64,000 bases of DNA from Phytopythium helicoides (taxonomy: Eukaryota > Oomycota > Peronosporomycetes > Pythiales > Pythiaceae), in the NCBI GenBank assembly GCA_024867545.1, contig JANFNE010000030.1:248001-312000 (forward strand), in the 5' to 3' direction. The notes beneath the pieces are model-generated. The model did no database searches and was not told where the DNA came from. It was given only the letters and a program-made list of their open reading frames with translations. Shown here one piece after another: positions 1 to 9,162 of the stretch (the first letter of the stretch is position 1; each line of letters opens with the position of its first letter). The position numbers were made by a program, and so were the translations under genes.

Positions 1-2
1 AC

Positions 3-1271
3 GATGACGAGCCCAAGCAGCGGAACATATCGGCCGTGTTTGCGTCGCGGGCGGCGCTCCGCGTCTCGCCCGCCAACTCGTGTCGTGACCCGTCCGAGAG
101 CAGCGGGGGAGAAACGGAGCTGGAGCCCGAGCATGAAGATCACGCGGAGAGTGCGAAGATGCCGGAGCCCAGTACTCCCCAACGAGGGCTTCGACGGTCG
201 CTGTCGACGCCAGAACGGTCGAGTCGAGCGCATTCTTCTGAGCCTGGGTCGGCCTCCAAGCGACTGCGCGGCAGGGCCGACTCTGACAGCATGCAGCTGA
301 AGCGTATCCGCCTTGGCGGTGCGAACTCGACAATACTTTCGAGCGAGGACTCCAAGTCCGTGGATTCCTCGCCAGCATCCCACAAGGGGAAGAAGAGAGC
401 CGTGGATAAAAGAGATACTCCCAGCAAAAAGGTGCGACGCAAACTTGACGAGGACAACTCTGATGGTGGTGGCAACGACGACGAGGACCCGCCACCGGTG
501 GCATCGTCCTTGCCGCCAATGTCTCGTCGCCGTATTGCCCTGACTCCTTCGGCTAGCCCCTCTCGGTCGCGCTCAGCCTCGGTGCATTCGGAAGCGAGAA
601 GTGACAAGTCGGAGGTCAAGACTCCAGAACAAGTGCGCATTGTCTTGACTGGACTCGAGCCTACGCCATCCATCAAGAAGAAGATCAAGGCGATTGCAGG
701 CGCAACATACCAGTCTGCTGTTGAGGGAGCAACGCATGTGGTTGCTCCAGAGAACCAGCTGAAGCGAACCGTGAAGCTGCTGTGCGGGATATCCTCGTGC
801 ACGCACATTTTGGATGAGCGCTGGCTGGACGAGTCGGCTCGCATGGGATCGAGTGTGGACGAAAAGTCCTACTGCTTGAAAGACGAAGCTGCAGAAGCCA
901 AGTGGCAGTTCAGTCTGTACGAAACCATGTACAGCGTCCCGCTCGCGCGGCGCAAGCAGCTTTTTCGAGGTCTGCACTTCTTCATTACGAATCACAAGTC
1001 GATCCTCCCTCCGGTCCGGGACCTTGTGAAGATCGTCGAGTGCGCGGGTGGACAAGCCACCAGCAAGGGCAGCGCTGGTCCGGACGACGTGGTGATCTCG
1101 AGTGATGCGGCGTTGGGCCTCGCGTCCGTCCAGAAGGCGCTGGCAAAGGCCGACACCCAGAAAGTGTATTCTCCCGAGCTAATCCTGACTGGCATCCTGC
1201 AGCAGCATGTCGATCTCGATGCGCACCGCCTGGAGATGTCCGCGAGTGGCAACGCTCGCAAGCGCCGTTAA
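3..1271 (+). CDS. Tandem-BRCT protein, 5'-truncated by the window edge
   Basis: The reading frame is open from base 3 without a convincing ATG, so the gene starts outside the window; 422 codons are visible. The N-terminal half is low-complexity, rich in Ser, Arg, Lys and Glu, and looks like a disordered nuclear linker with basic clusters. Two BRCT repeats follow, at about 633-885 and 960-1226, with hallmarks such as VRIVLTGLEPTP, DERWLDESARMG and HFFITNHKSILPP. The second resembles the C-terminal BRCT of the PTIP/MDC1/Rtt107 type, a class that binds phosphoproteins, often in DNA damage signalling. The tail ends in a basic ARKRR. The BRCT part is closely similar to that of the convergent gene at 2853-5669, so the two are paralogues. 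Whether this one also has the DH-PH part cannot be seen. BRCT identity is firm; the nuclear phosphopeptide role is inferred. Confidence 0.88.
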   Translation, partial: DDEPKQRNISAVFASRAALRVSPANSCRDPSESSGGETELEPEHEDHAESAKMPEPSTPQRGLRRSLSTPERSSRAHSSEPGSASKRLRGRADSDSMQLKRIRLGGANSTILSSEDSKSVDSSPASHKGKKRAVDKRDTPSKKVRRKLDEDNSDGGGNDDEDPPPVASSLPPMSRRRIALTPSASPSRSRSASVHSEARSDKSEVKTPEQVRIVLTGLEPTPSIKKKIKAIAGATYQSAVEGATHVVAPENQLKRTVKLLCGISSCTHILDERWLDESARMGSSVDEKSYCLKDEAAEAKWQFSLYETMYSVPLARRKQLFRGLHFFITNHKSILPPVRDLVKIVECAGGQATSKGSAGPDDVVISSDAALGLASVQKALAKADTQKVYSPELILTGILQQHVDLDAHRLEMSASGNARKRR

Positions 1272-1481
1272 TCTATTGAAGAGATCAAGACCAGGCTGTC
1301 TGCGTCAAGTGCAGATCTATTTATCTCCTTTGAAGCGTCGAGGTGGAGATCCGCACGATAAATTAATGCGGCGGCCGTCCGTTCGTCCGTCCGTCGTGCG
1401 GACGGGTCGGCCGCGCGCGAGTTGACTAGCTACTAAGTGTACAATACGAACGAGCGGTGGGTCGTCGAGGACGAGTCGCGC

Positions 1482-1928
1482 TCACTTGGAGGCCTGGCGC
1501 AGCCCGATGAGCGCGCAGGTGAGGATGGAGCAGGACACGACGCACATGGAGAGCAGGTGCTGCCTGGCGACGACGTCGGCGGCCCAGCGGTCGAGGCTGC
1601 CGCTCCGGCGGCGCCTGCAGAGCCGCTGGTCGGCCTCGAGGTCGCAGAACTCGGTGGGCGCGTCCTGCGGGCTGAACTCGCGCAGCGCCTCGAGGCAGAA
1701 GCCGTGCTGGTCGGCGAACGACAGCGACTTTTTGGGCTCGGCGCCGAAGCGCACGGTCACTGCGCGCGTGGGCGACAGCTCCTCGAGGCGCGAGCCGGCG
1801 CCGCTGTAGGCGCTGGTGGCGCGCAGGCACGAGTGGCGCTGGCGCTTGAATGGCGGGTGCGAGTGTCTGCGGCGCGGCAGGCGTGGCGGGTGCGCGGGCT
1901 GCAGCGGCGAGGCGCGGGCGGCCGTCAT
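1482..1928 (-). CDS. Small probable tail-anchored protein with a PP1-docking-like motif
   Basis: A 148-residue frame, possibly 180 residues if an upstream ATG at 2024 is used. The ATG at 1928 is preferred because the extra N-terminus is compositionally unremarkable. The N-terminus is rich in Pro, Arg and His. Residues 56-84 contain TVRF and KKSLSFADQHG, which resembles the K-x-(V/L)-x-F docking segment of protein phosphatase 1 regulatory subunits, where SFAD plus G is common. Residues 125-143 form a hydrophobic helix followed by only RQASK, which fits a C-terminal membrane anchor. It lies on the minus strand between the convergent BRCT genes, about 210 bp past the end of the plus-strand one. 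No family can be named with certainty, and the competing frames over the same bases look less protein-like. Confidence 0.5.
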   Translation of the reverse strand: MTAARASPLQPAHPPRLPRRRHSHPPFKRQRHSCLRATSAYSGAGSRLEELSPTRAVTVRFGAEPKKSLSFADQHGFCLEALREFSPQDAPTEFCDLEADQRLCRRRRSGSLDRWAADVVARQHLLSMCVVSCSILTCALIGLRQASK

Positions 1929-2024
1929 GGGTGGAGGCGCGTGTGTTTCCGACGTGGCGAATTGGATTGTGCGAGCCGAGCCTAGTGGCCGACGTTGCGC
2001 TTCATGGCCAGCGCCCTGGACCAC

Positions 2025-2852
2025 AGGACCGCATGCTCACAATTACAGTCTGCGGTGGACTCGCCGCGAGTATAGGTCGACGGGATTTCACGGCCGAGGA
2101 CAAAGACAAGGAGTTGAAGTTACCGCGGCCGGCCCCAGCCTACATGTACGACGACAAAACTCGCGGGCGTCGACGCTCGCTCGTCCACTGCAAGACGAGC
2201 GACCGCATACAGCGAGCGAGTGCTCGGCTGCTTGGGGTCTGCGACCCCCGCCGCGAGCCGCGGGCCTTTGTGATTGACGTTGAAGCGCTTCATTTTCGGC
2301 GCAATCGACGCTGCGTCCTTTTGCCGCCTTCCCGGCGATTCTGCTTTAACACCTATGATTGGCAGAAAACATTTTTATAAATCGAAATTTGGACGAATCG
2401 GTGCGCGAAAGGAGGGACTCGAATGGTGGGCGGCGACGTCGCCGACGTGGCGCCTTGGAAATGACCCACGCCTGGCTATGTCTTGCAGAACGCTCCATTG
2501 ATATGTAGCCATGACGATGACGAGCTTCAAGACCGAGAGCAGGTTGCACACCTCGAGAGCTCAACGTATTGGACTCGTTGATGTTGGCAAGCTCCCGTCG
2601 CCATCGTCGAGAAAACGTTTGCCTTGAGCAGCCCTGGAATGAAATACGACCGATTCGACTCAGGATTCGCCAATAATCGTAAATTTGAGGCGGATCGGCG
2701 ATGGTTTCGGGGATGGTTTTGGAGGCAACTGCCGTACATCTGGCGCGCACTTGGCAGTATCGATCCAACAACATCAAAATGTTGCCGTCAAGCGACACTT
2801 TCTCGTGCTCATATTATCGCTTTACGAAGCAGAAAACACTCCTACAGAATGC
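2025..2852. other. Intergenic spacer, no supported gene
   Basis: Short frames occur on both strands, for example minus 2346-2798, but none shows a domain, a plausible composition or continuity with a neighbour. The stretch separates the small minus-strand gene from the 3' end of the RhoGEF-BRCT gene. Confidence 0.5.
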
Positions 2853-5669
2853 TCACTTGCGGCGCCTGCCGGTTGCTCCACCTCGACTCGGGGCCGCAAT
2901 GCGGTGCTGATCAAAGTCAATGTGCTGCTGCAGGATGCTGCTCAGAATGAGCTCCGGTGAGTAGATGCGCTGCGGGTTCGCATCCGCCAGTGACTTTTGC
3001 ACCGACGCCACGCCGAGCGCCGCCTCGCTCGTGATAACCAGATCGCTCGGCCCAGCCGCGCCTTTGATCGCAGTCTTGCCGCCTGCGCACTCGACAATCT
3101 TTACAAGGTCCTTGACTGGCGGCAGCACCGACTTGTGGTTCGTGATAAATACAGTGTGGCCCGAGAAGAGTCCGCGGCGCTGTGCGGGCGTAAAGTCATA
3201 CATGGTCTTCGTCAGGTCAAAGTGCCACTTCGCCTCGGCCTTGACATCCTTCAGGCAGTGTGCTCGTTCGTAGACGGCTCTGCCGACACGGGCCGACTCG
3301 TCCAGCCAGCGCTCATCTAGCACATGCGCGCAGCAAGAAATACCACACAGCAGCTTGACGGTTCGCTTCAGCTGGTCCTTTGGCGCAATGACATGCGTTG
3401 CACGCTGAATGTCTTCTTCGTACTCGGCCGAGGCAATTGCGCGGATCTTCTTGCGAACTGCCGGTGTTGGCTCAATGCCCGTCAGGATGATTCGCACGGG
3501 TGACCCATCTGCAGCAGTGGTGCCAGTCACTGAGCTATCCTCGTCGTTTCCACCATTGACACTCGACTGCGTTGTGGCAACGGCAACCGATTCGTCACTT
3601 TCGCTTTGCTTCGAGGTGTCGCCATCCGCAGTTTGGCTTACAGGAGTGGCAACTAAAGCAGTGTCTTGCGGGTCTTCAGACTTGCGCTTCATCCACCGTC
3701 GCTTGGGGTTCTTTGGCGTTACAGGAGTAGGAACGCTTGCTTCAGGCTCAGATTTATCCTGTGTGGTAGTTTCCCGGGATTCTGGCGACTTCGTTGGAGA
3801 AGCCGATGCAACGACTGCTGCAGCTTCAGCATGTCCATCAGTCATCAGCTCGTCTTTTTTATCCTTGCTGGAATTGGCGTCTTGCATCTTGGGCTTCTTT
3901 TTCTCTCGTGCAGGGGTCTCATTCGTGGCCACTGATGTGTCCGATTTGCGAATTCTCTTGGTTCCTTTTGAAGGCTTGGTCTCGTTTACTTCAGCCACGG
4001 CGACACACTCCTCTTCTGAAGACTTGACGACCACCGTGTTAGTCTGCCGTTTCTTGGCTCGCGCGTTGATAAAGCCACCAGGAGCTGAAGTGCTCGCGGC
4101 TTTCTTGCTGCTCTCGCCACCGGCTGCCTTTTTCTCAGACGCTTTCTTCTTCTCAGCTGCACGCTTTGCATGCTCCGCAGCGGCATGCTGATCTTCGATT
4201 GCTTTGGCTACTTGGTCGAACCAATAGTCGATACGCGTCCTCTTTTTTGACACCAGTCGAATCAACGGTGTAGTCGAGTCTGCTGGTGGTGGTGATACAA
4301 GAAGGCTCCACTCTTTGTCTTCCTTTTGCTCCTCGTTGACAGCACCTTCCGGTAGCGCGAGATCACGGGAGAACAACAGAGTGTGCGCGCGCCAACCATC
4401 TAGCTCAAACACGAGGAGCCAGCGGTCAGCCAGCACTGCGATTTCTGCCAGCACCCACTCCTTGTGTTCGACGCCTTTGCAAACCCAAAAGATCCCAGGG
4501 AGAGGGTCGTCGTGGAAAGAAGGGAACAGCTGCGATGCCAAAGCATTAGTGTCGTGCGCTTCTTCCGGTAGCGCCAATTTCGTCTGCGCGCGAGCCTCGG
4601 TTACTTTCGTCGACTGTACATCATTCGAGACCAGGAAGCCATTGATGGTGTCAACCCACTGCTGCCGAATCCCTTCATCTTGAATCGACAGCAGCCAGTT
4701 GGAGCTAGATGTGATGAATGCAATTGTGCCAGCGGGCAAATTGGTCTGCTCAGATACCACATTGGGCACATGCTCGAGGAACACAGCATCATCCTTGAGT
4801 CGTAGAACTTGAATAATCTCGAACTTGTCCATCGAGTCAACCTCTGAGCGCTCACTTAGAACCAGCCAGCCATCATGGAAGCAGTGCGCGTACATTTGGC
4901 GCCGATCACGGCTATTCCCGTCGGTTGGCGTCTTGTACGGAGTGACTTCCACTTCTCCGTGCAGAATGAGCTTGCGTCCCGACAGGTCTCGGAACTCGCT
5001 GGCACACTCTCCTGTGAACCGCGACTGCAACGCAATCAGCTCTTGCTCCTCTCGCGCCTCCATTTGCACGACGTGGATGTAGTGCTTGTTCTCTTGAGCG
5101 ACGTGCAGTAGTCGCGGCGCCTCATCCGCGCAACCGTCCTCCTCGTCCAAGTCGTTGAGCGCCTTGCTGAGTGCCTCAGCAAACTCAATCATGGCGTGAA
5201 ACCGGTCAAGTGGCCGCATAGCGAGTTCTTCCACTGAGATTTTCTCGTCCTTGAGAAACCTCCCCAGAATGGCTCCGCACGCGTCTTCCATGGCCACGGA
5301 GCGCTTCAGCGCCGCCTGGGTCGCGTCGCTGGAGCAGTAGAGCCGCCCGTACACGAGCCGACTGACGAGCAGCAGGTCCTCGAGCGCGTCCACGAGCTGT
5401 CGGCAGTCGCTGCGCTCCATCGCGCCGCCCTTCTTGACGCACTCGTCCGCCAGCACCCGCAGCTTCTGCTGGAAGAGCGCGTGCAAATGGCGGAGCAGCG
5501 CCGCGGCCTCCAGAAACGCCACCACCGCGCCGCATTTGGCAGCAGAGAAGCGCAGCGGGCGGTGCACGAGCCGCTCCAGCCGCGCCAGCAGCGCCACGAA
5601 CGCCTCGTCCTCCGCCACGAAGGCGTGCAGCCCCGCGAGCGCCGCCATGTTTGGCGCGAAATGACTCAT
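2853..5669 (-). CDS. DH-PH-PH-like-BRCT-BRCT protein (RhoGEF-like with C-terminal BRCT pair)
   Basis: An uninterrupted frame that extends to 5801. The ATG at 5669 (MSHFAPNMAAL) is chosen because the 44 residues upstream look non-coding; 5648 is an alternative. In numbering from 5801, residues 60-235 are helical and resemble a Dbl-homology (RhoGEF) domain, including MRPLDRFHAMIEFAEAL, which fits the last conserved DH helix. Residues 276-391 look like a PH domain ending in a helix with IRQQWVDTINGFL. Residues 432-537 look like a second PH-type fold. A Lys/Ala/Ser/Glu-rich linker with several basic clusters follows (540-765). Two BRCT repeats lie at 769-852 and 878-965, and the tail ends GRRRK. 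Human ECT2 joins BRCT repeats to DH-PH in the opposite order. A role in Rho GTPase activation with nuclear or phosphoprotein targeting is inferred. The BRCT call is strong, PH good and DH moderate. Confidence 0.85.
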   Translation of the reverse strand: MSHFAPNMAALAGLHAFVAEDEAFVALLARLERLVHRPLRFSAAKCGAVVAFLEAAALLRHLHALFQQKLRVLADECVKKGGAMERSDCRQLVDALEDLLLVSRLVYGRLYCSSDATQAALKRSVAMEDACGAILGRFLKDEKISVEELAMRPLDRFHAMIEFAEALSKALNDLDEEDGCADEAPRLLHVAQENKHYIHVVQMEAREEQELIALQSRFTGECASEFRDLSGRKLILHGEVEVTPYKTPTDGNSRDRRQMYAHCFHDGWLVLSERSEVDSMDKFEIIQVLRLKDDAVFLEHVPNVVSEQTNLPAGTIAFITSSSNWLLSIQDEGIRQQWVDTINGFLVSNDVQSTKVTEARAQTKLALPEEAHDTNALASQLFPSFHDDPLPGIFWVCKGVEHKEWVLAEIAVLADRWLLVFELDGWRAHTLLFSRDLALPEGAVNEEQKEDKEWSLLVSPPPADSTTPLIRLVSKKRTRIDYWFDQVAKAIEDQHAAAEHAKRAAEKKKASEKKAAGGESSKKAASTSAPGGFINARAKKRQTNTVVVKSSEEECVAVAEVNETKPSKGTKRIRKSDTSVATNETPAREKKKPKMQDANSSKDKKDELMTDGHAEAAAVVASASPTKSPESRETTTQDKSEPEASVPTPVTPKNPKRRWMKRKSEDPQDTALVATPVSQTADGDTSKQSESDESVAVATTQSSVNGGNDEDSSVTGTTAADGSPVRIILTGIEPTPAVRKKIRAIASAEYEEDIQRATHVIAPKDQLKRTVKLLCGISCCAHVLDERWLDESARVGRAVYERAHCLKDVKAEAKWHFDLTKTMYDFTPAQRRGLFSGHTVFITNHKSVLPPVKDLVKIVECAGGKTAIKGAAGPSDLVITSEAALGVASVQKSLADANPQRIYSPELILSSILQQHIDFDQHRIAAPSRGGATGRRRK

Positions 5670-5748
5670 GAAAATAAAGGCGGGTGGCGTAACGGGGTTA
5701 CACGAGTTGAGTAACCACAAGTGTGGCGCACGCAAGGTGCTAACAGGC

Positions 5749-5780
5749 GAAGCTAAAGTTCGAATACGAACTTTAGCTTC
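5749..5780. repeat. Perfect 14-bp inverted repeat with 4-nt loop upstream of the RhoGEF-BRCT gene
   Basis: GAAGCTAAAGTTCG and CGAACTTTAGCTTC flank AATA. The hairpin lies 80 bp upstream of the chosen ATG at 5669, so it would fall in the promoter or 5' leader. It could be a dyad binding site, an RNA hairpin or the footprint of a small foldback element. Confidence 0.8.
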
Positions 5781-6231
5781 TCCGGCTAGGTGCAAGTCCA
5801 CAATCTGGTGACGATGCCAATATTTTTGTCAAAAGTAGTTTTGCCTTTGTCACTCACTTAGATAGCATCGCAAGCAATCCAAATACGCATCGGTTGCCTC
5901 AAGTCTTAACATCCACGACTTCAACCGTGGACAATAGGAGAAAAAAAGGAAAAGGAGCGGTCGTGTTTTGTCGTTTTGGTTTCTTTGGTGTGTTCGTGTG
6001 TTGGAGTGTTAGTGTGTTGGTGCGTTGGTGTGTTGGCATATTTGGTATGTTGGAGGGAGAGAGAAATAGAGAAGGAGAGGTATATGTATATGTATGATTT
6101 GTGTGTGAAAAGTATGAAAAGGAAGGAAGGAAAGAAGAAAAGAAGGAAGCAAGCAAGCGAGCAGTGGAGCAAGAGAGAAGGAAAGAAAGCAAGCAAGCAA
6201 TAAAGAAAGCAATGTATAAAGAAAGAAAGAG

Positions 6232-6303
6232 TGCGCATGCCCGGATTCGAACCGGGGATATCACGGCCACAACGTGAGGTACTGACCACTATACTACATA
6301 CGC
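6232..6303 (-). tRNA. tRNA-His(GTG), copy 1
   Basis: A full cloverleaf can be drawn: acceptor GCGTATG/CATGCGC with one G-U pair, D stem GTAT/GTAC, anticodon stem TCACG/CGTGA around loop TTGTGGC (anticodon GTG), T stem CCCGG/CCGGG around TTCGAAT, and discriminator A73. The A box (TAGTATAGTGG) and B box (GGTTCGAATCC) fit Pol III promoters, and no CCA is encoded. It is the downstream gene of the cassette. Its 5' end is separated from A73 of tRNA-Ala by one base, a G in the transcript. No run of four T follows within about 95 nt, so a long 3' trailer is expected. Confidence 0.96.
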
Positions 6304-6304
6304 C

Positions 6305-6328
6305 TGGAGAAGCAGGGTATCGATCCCT

Positions 6329-6361
<33 letters not shown>

Positions 6362-6377
6362 TCTGAGCTACATCCCC
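6305..6377 (-). tRNA. tRNA-Ala(AGC), copy 1
   Basis: Cloverleaf: acceptor GGGGATG/CTTCTCC, D stem GCTC/GAGC, anticodon stem CGCGC/GCGCG around TTAGCAT (anticodon AGC), T stem CAGGG/CCCTG around ATCGATA, discriminator A73. The G3-U70 pair that identifies alanine tRNA is present. Position 6 faces U67, a U-U mismatch found in every copy. The A box (TAGCTCAGATGG) and B box (GGATCGATACC) are intact. It is the upstream gene of the cassette, and its leader is about 160 nt almost without C on the transcribed strand. Confidence 0.93.
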
Positions 6378-7205
6378 ATTACGAACACACAACAACACAC
6401 AACACATACTAACCAACACAACCACAACAACACACCAACACCACAAACATCACAACACGATACCACTCATACCAACACACACACAATCACTACAACACAT
6501 GCCAACACACTACCACCAACACGTATCGGATAGGAATGATTGTCAGCCATCGGGTCGCTTCCGAGTGGCTTTGGCCGTTGTGCTTGTTGTGCTTGTTGTG
6601 GACGAGGGAGGGAGTCGGTCCGATGTGGTTTGTTGTATCTGGTGTCACTTTTTTGTGTTTTTGTGAGGTGGAGATGGAGGCACCAATGGCGAGTACACAC
6701 GAACGGAAGGAAGGAAGGAAGGAGTGAGTGAGTGAGTGAGTGAGTGAGTGAGTGAGTGAGTGAGTGAGTGAGTGAGTGAGTGAGTGAGTTGGCTGGTGTA
6801 TGCGTTGGGTTGTATGATATGAAATGAGTGGTGCAAAAAAAGGTAAAGTAAAAGTTTGTGTACAAAGAAATGAAAAGGAGCGGGTGTGTTTTGTTGCTTT
6901 GGTGTGTTGGTATTTTTGGTGTTGGTATTTTTTTGTGTTTTGGAGGGAGAGAGAAATAGAGAAGGAGAGGTATATGTATATGTATGATTTGTGTGTGAAA
7001 AGTATGAAAAGGAAGGAAGGAAAGAAGGAAAGAAGGAAAGAAGGAAGGAAGGAAGGAAGAAAAGAAGGAAGCAAGCAAGCAAGCAAGCGAGCAGTGGAGC
7101 AAGAAAGAAGGAAAGAAAGCAAGCAAGCAAGCGAGCAGTGGAGCAAGAAAGAAGGATAGAAAGCAAGCAAGCAATAAAGAAAGCAATGTATAAAGAAAGA
7201 AAGAG

Positions 7206-7277
7206 TGCGCATGCCCGGATTCGAACCGGGGATATCACGGCCACAACGTGAGGTACTGACCACTATACTACATACGC
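7206..7277 (-). tRNA. tRNA-His(GTG), copy 2
   Basis: 974 bp after copy 1; same sequence. Confidence 0.95.
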
Positions 7278-7278
7278 C

Positions 7279-7302
7279 TGGAGAAGCAGGGTATCGATCC
7301 CT

Positions 7303-7335
<33 letters not shown>

Positions 7336-7351
7336 TCTGAGCTACATCCCC
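7279..7351 (-). tRNA. tRNA-Ala(AGC), copy 2
   Basis: Same sequence as copy 1, mismatch 6-67 included. Confidence 0.92.
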
Positions 7352-8138
7352 ATTACGAACACACAACAACACACAACACATACTAACCAACACAACCACA
7401 ACAACACACCAACACCACAAACATCACAACACGATACCACTCATACCAACACACACACAATCACTACAACACATGCCAACACACTACCACCAACACGTAT
7501 CGGATAGGAATGATTGTCAGCCATCGGGTCGCTTCCGAGTGGCTTTGGCCGTTGTGCTTGTTGTGCTTGTTGTGGACGAGGGAGGGAGTCGGTCCGATGT
7601 GGTTTGTTGTATCTGGTGTCACTTTTTTGTGTTTTTGTGAGGTGGAGATGGAGGCACCAATGGCGAGTACACACGAACGGAAGGAGTGAGTGAGTGAGTG
7701 AGTGAGTGAGTGAGTGAGTGAGTGAGTGAGTGAGTGAGTGAGTGAGTGAGTTGGCTGGTGTATGCGTTGGGTTGTATGATATGAAATGAGTGGTGCAAAA
7801 AAAGGTAAAGTAAAAGTTTGTGTACAAAGAAATGAAAAGGAGCGGGTGTGTTTTGTTGCTTTGGTGTGTTGGTATTTTTGGTGTTGGTATTTTTTGTGTT
7901 TTGGAGGGAGAGAGAAATAGAGAAGGAGAGGTATATGTATATGTATGATTTGTGTGTGAAAAGTATGAAAAGGAAGGAAGGAAGGAAGGAAGAAAAGAAG
8001 GAAGCAAGCAAGCAAGCAAGCGAGCAGTGGAGCAAGAAAGAAGGAAAGAAAGCAAGCAAGCAAGCGAGCAGTGGAGCAAGAAAGAAGGAAAGAAAGCAAG
8101 CAAGCAATAAAGAAAGCAATGTATAAAGAAAGAAAGAG

Positions 8139-8210
8139 TGCGCATGCCCGGATTCGAACCGGGGATATCACGGCCACAACGTGAGGTACTGACCACTATA
8201 CTACATACGC
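8139..8210 (-). tRNA. tRNA-His(GTG), copy 3
   Basis: 933 bp after copy 2; one of seven spacings outside the 4-bp ladder. Confidence 0.95.
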
Positions 8211-8211
8211 C

Positions 8212-8235
8212 TGGAGAAGCAGGGTATCGATCCCT

Positions 8236-8268
<33 letters not shown>

Positions 8269-8284
8269 TCTGAGCTACATCCCC
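8212..8284 (-). tRNA. tRNA-Ala(AGC), copy 3
   Basis: Same sequence as copy 1. Confidence 0.92.
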
Positions 8285-9032
8285 ATTACGAACACACAAC
8301 AACACACAACACATACTAACCAACACAACCACAACAACACACCAACACCACAAACATCACAACACGATACCACTCATACCAACACACACACAATCACTAC
8401 AACACATGCCAACACACTACCACCAACACGTATCGGATAGGAATGATTGTCAGCCATCGGGTCGCTTCCGAGTGGCTTTGGCCGTTGTGCTTGTTGTGCT
8501 TGTTGTGGACGAGGGAGGGAGTCGGTCCGATGTGGTTTGTTGTATCTGGTGTCACTTTTTTGTGTTTTTGTGAGGTGGAGATGGAGGCACCAATGGCGAG
8601 TACACACGAACGGAAGGAGTGAGTGAGTGAGTGAGTGAGTGAGTGAGTGAGTGAGTGAGTTGGCTGGTGTATGCGTTGGGTTGTATGATATGAAATGAGT
8701 GGTGCAAAAAAAGGTAAAGTAAAAGTTTGTGTACAAAGAAATGAAAAGGAGCGGGTGTGTTTTGTTGCTTTGGTGTGTTGGTATTTTTGGTGTTGGTATT
8801 TTTTTGTGTTTTGGAGGGAGAGAGAAATAGAGAAGGAGAGGTATATGTATATGTATGATTTGTGTGTGAAAAGTATGAAAAGGAAAGAAGGAAGGAAGGA
8901 AGGAAGAAAAGAAGGAAGGAAGGAAGGAAGAAAAGAAGGAAGCAAGCAAGCAAGCAAGCGAGCAGTGGAGCAAGAAAGAAGGATAGAAAGCAAGCAAGCA
9001 ATAAAGAAAGCAATGTATAAAGAAAGAAAGAG

Positions 9033-9104
9033 TGCGCATGCCCGGATTCGAACCGGGGATATCACGGCCACAACGTGAGGTACTGACCACTATACTACAT
9101 ACGC
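9033..9104 (-). tRNA. tRNA-His(GTG), copy 4
   Basis: 894 bp after copy 3. Confidence 0.95.
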
Positions 9105-9105
9105 C

Positions 9106-9129
9106 TGGAGAAGCAGGGTATCGATCCCT

Positions 9130-9162
<33 letters not shown>

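Noticed and set aside
1850..2380. 176-codon plus-strand frame
   Set aside because: Composition looks random and it overlaps the better minus-strand candidate.
2346..2798. 150-codon minus-strand frame
   Set aside because: No domain, irregular composition; probably spacer.
6305..6377. tRNA-derived SINE family
   Set aside because: Copies are strictly head-to-tail with a constant two-tRNA cassette, and there are no target duplications or A/T tails typical of SINE insertion.
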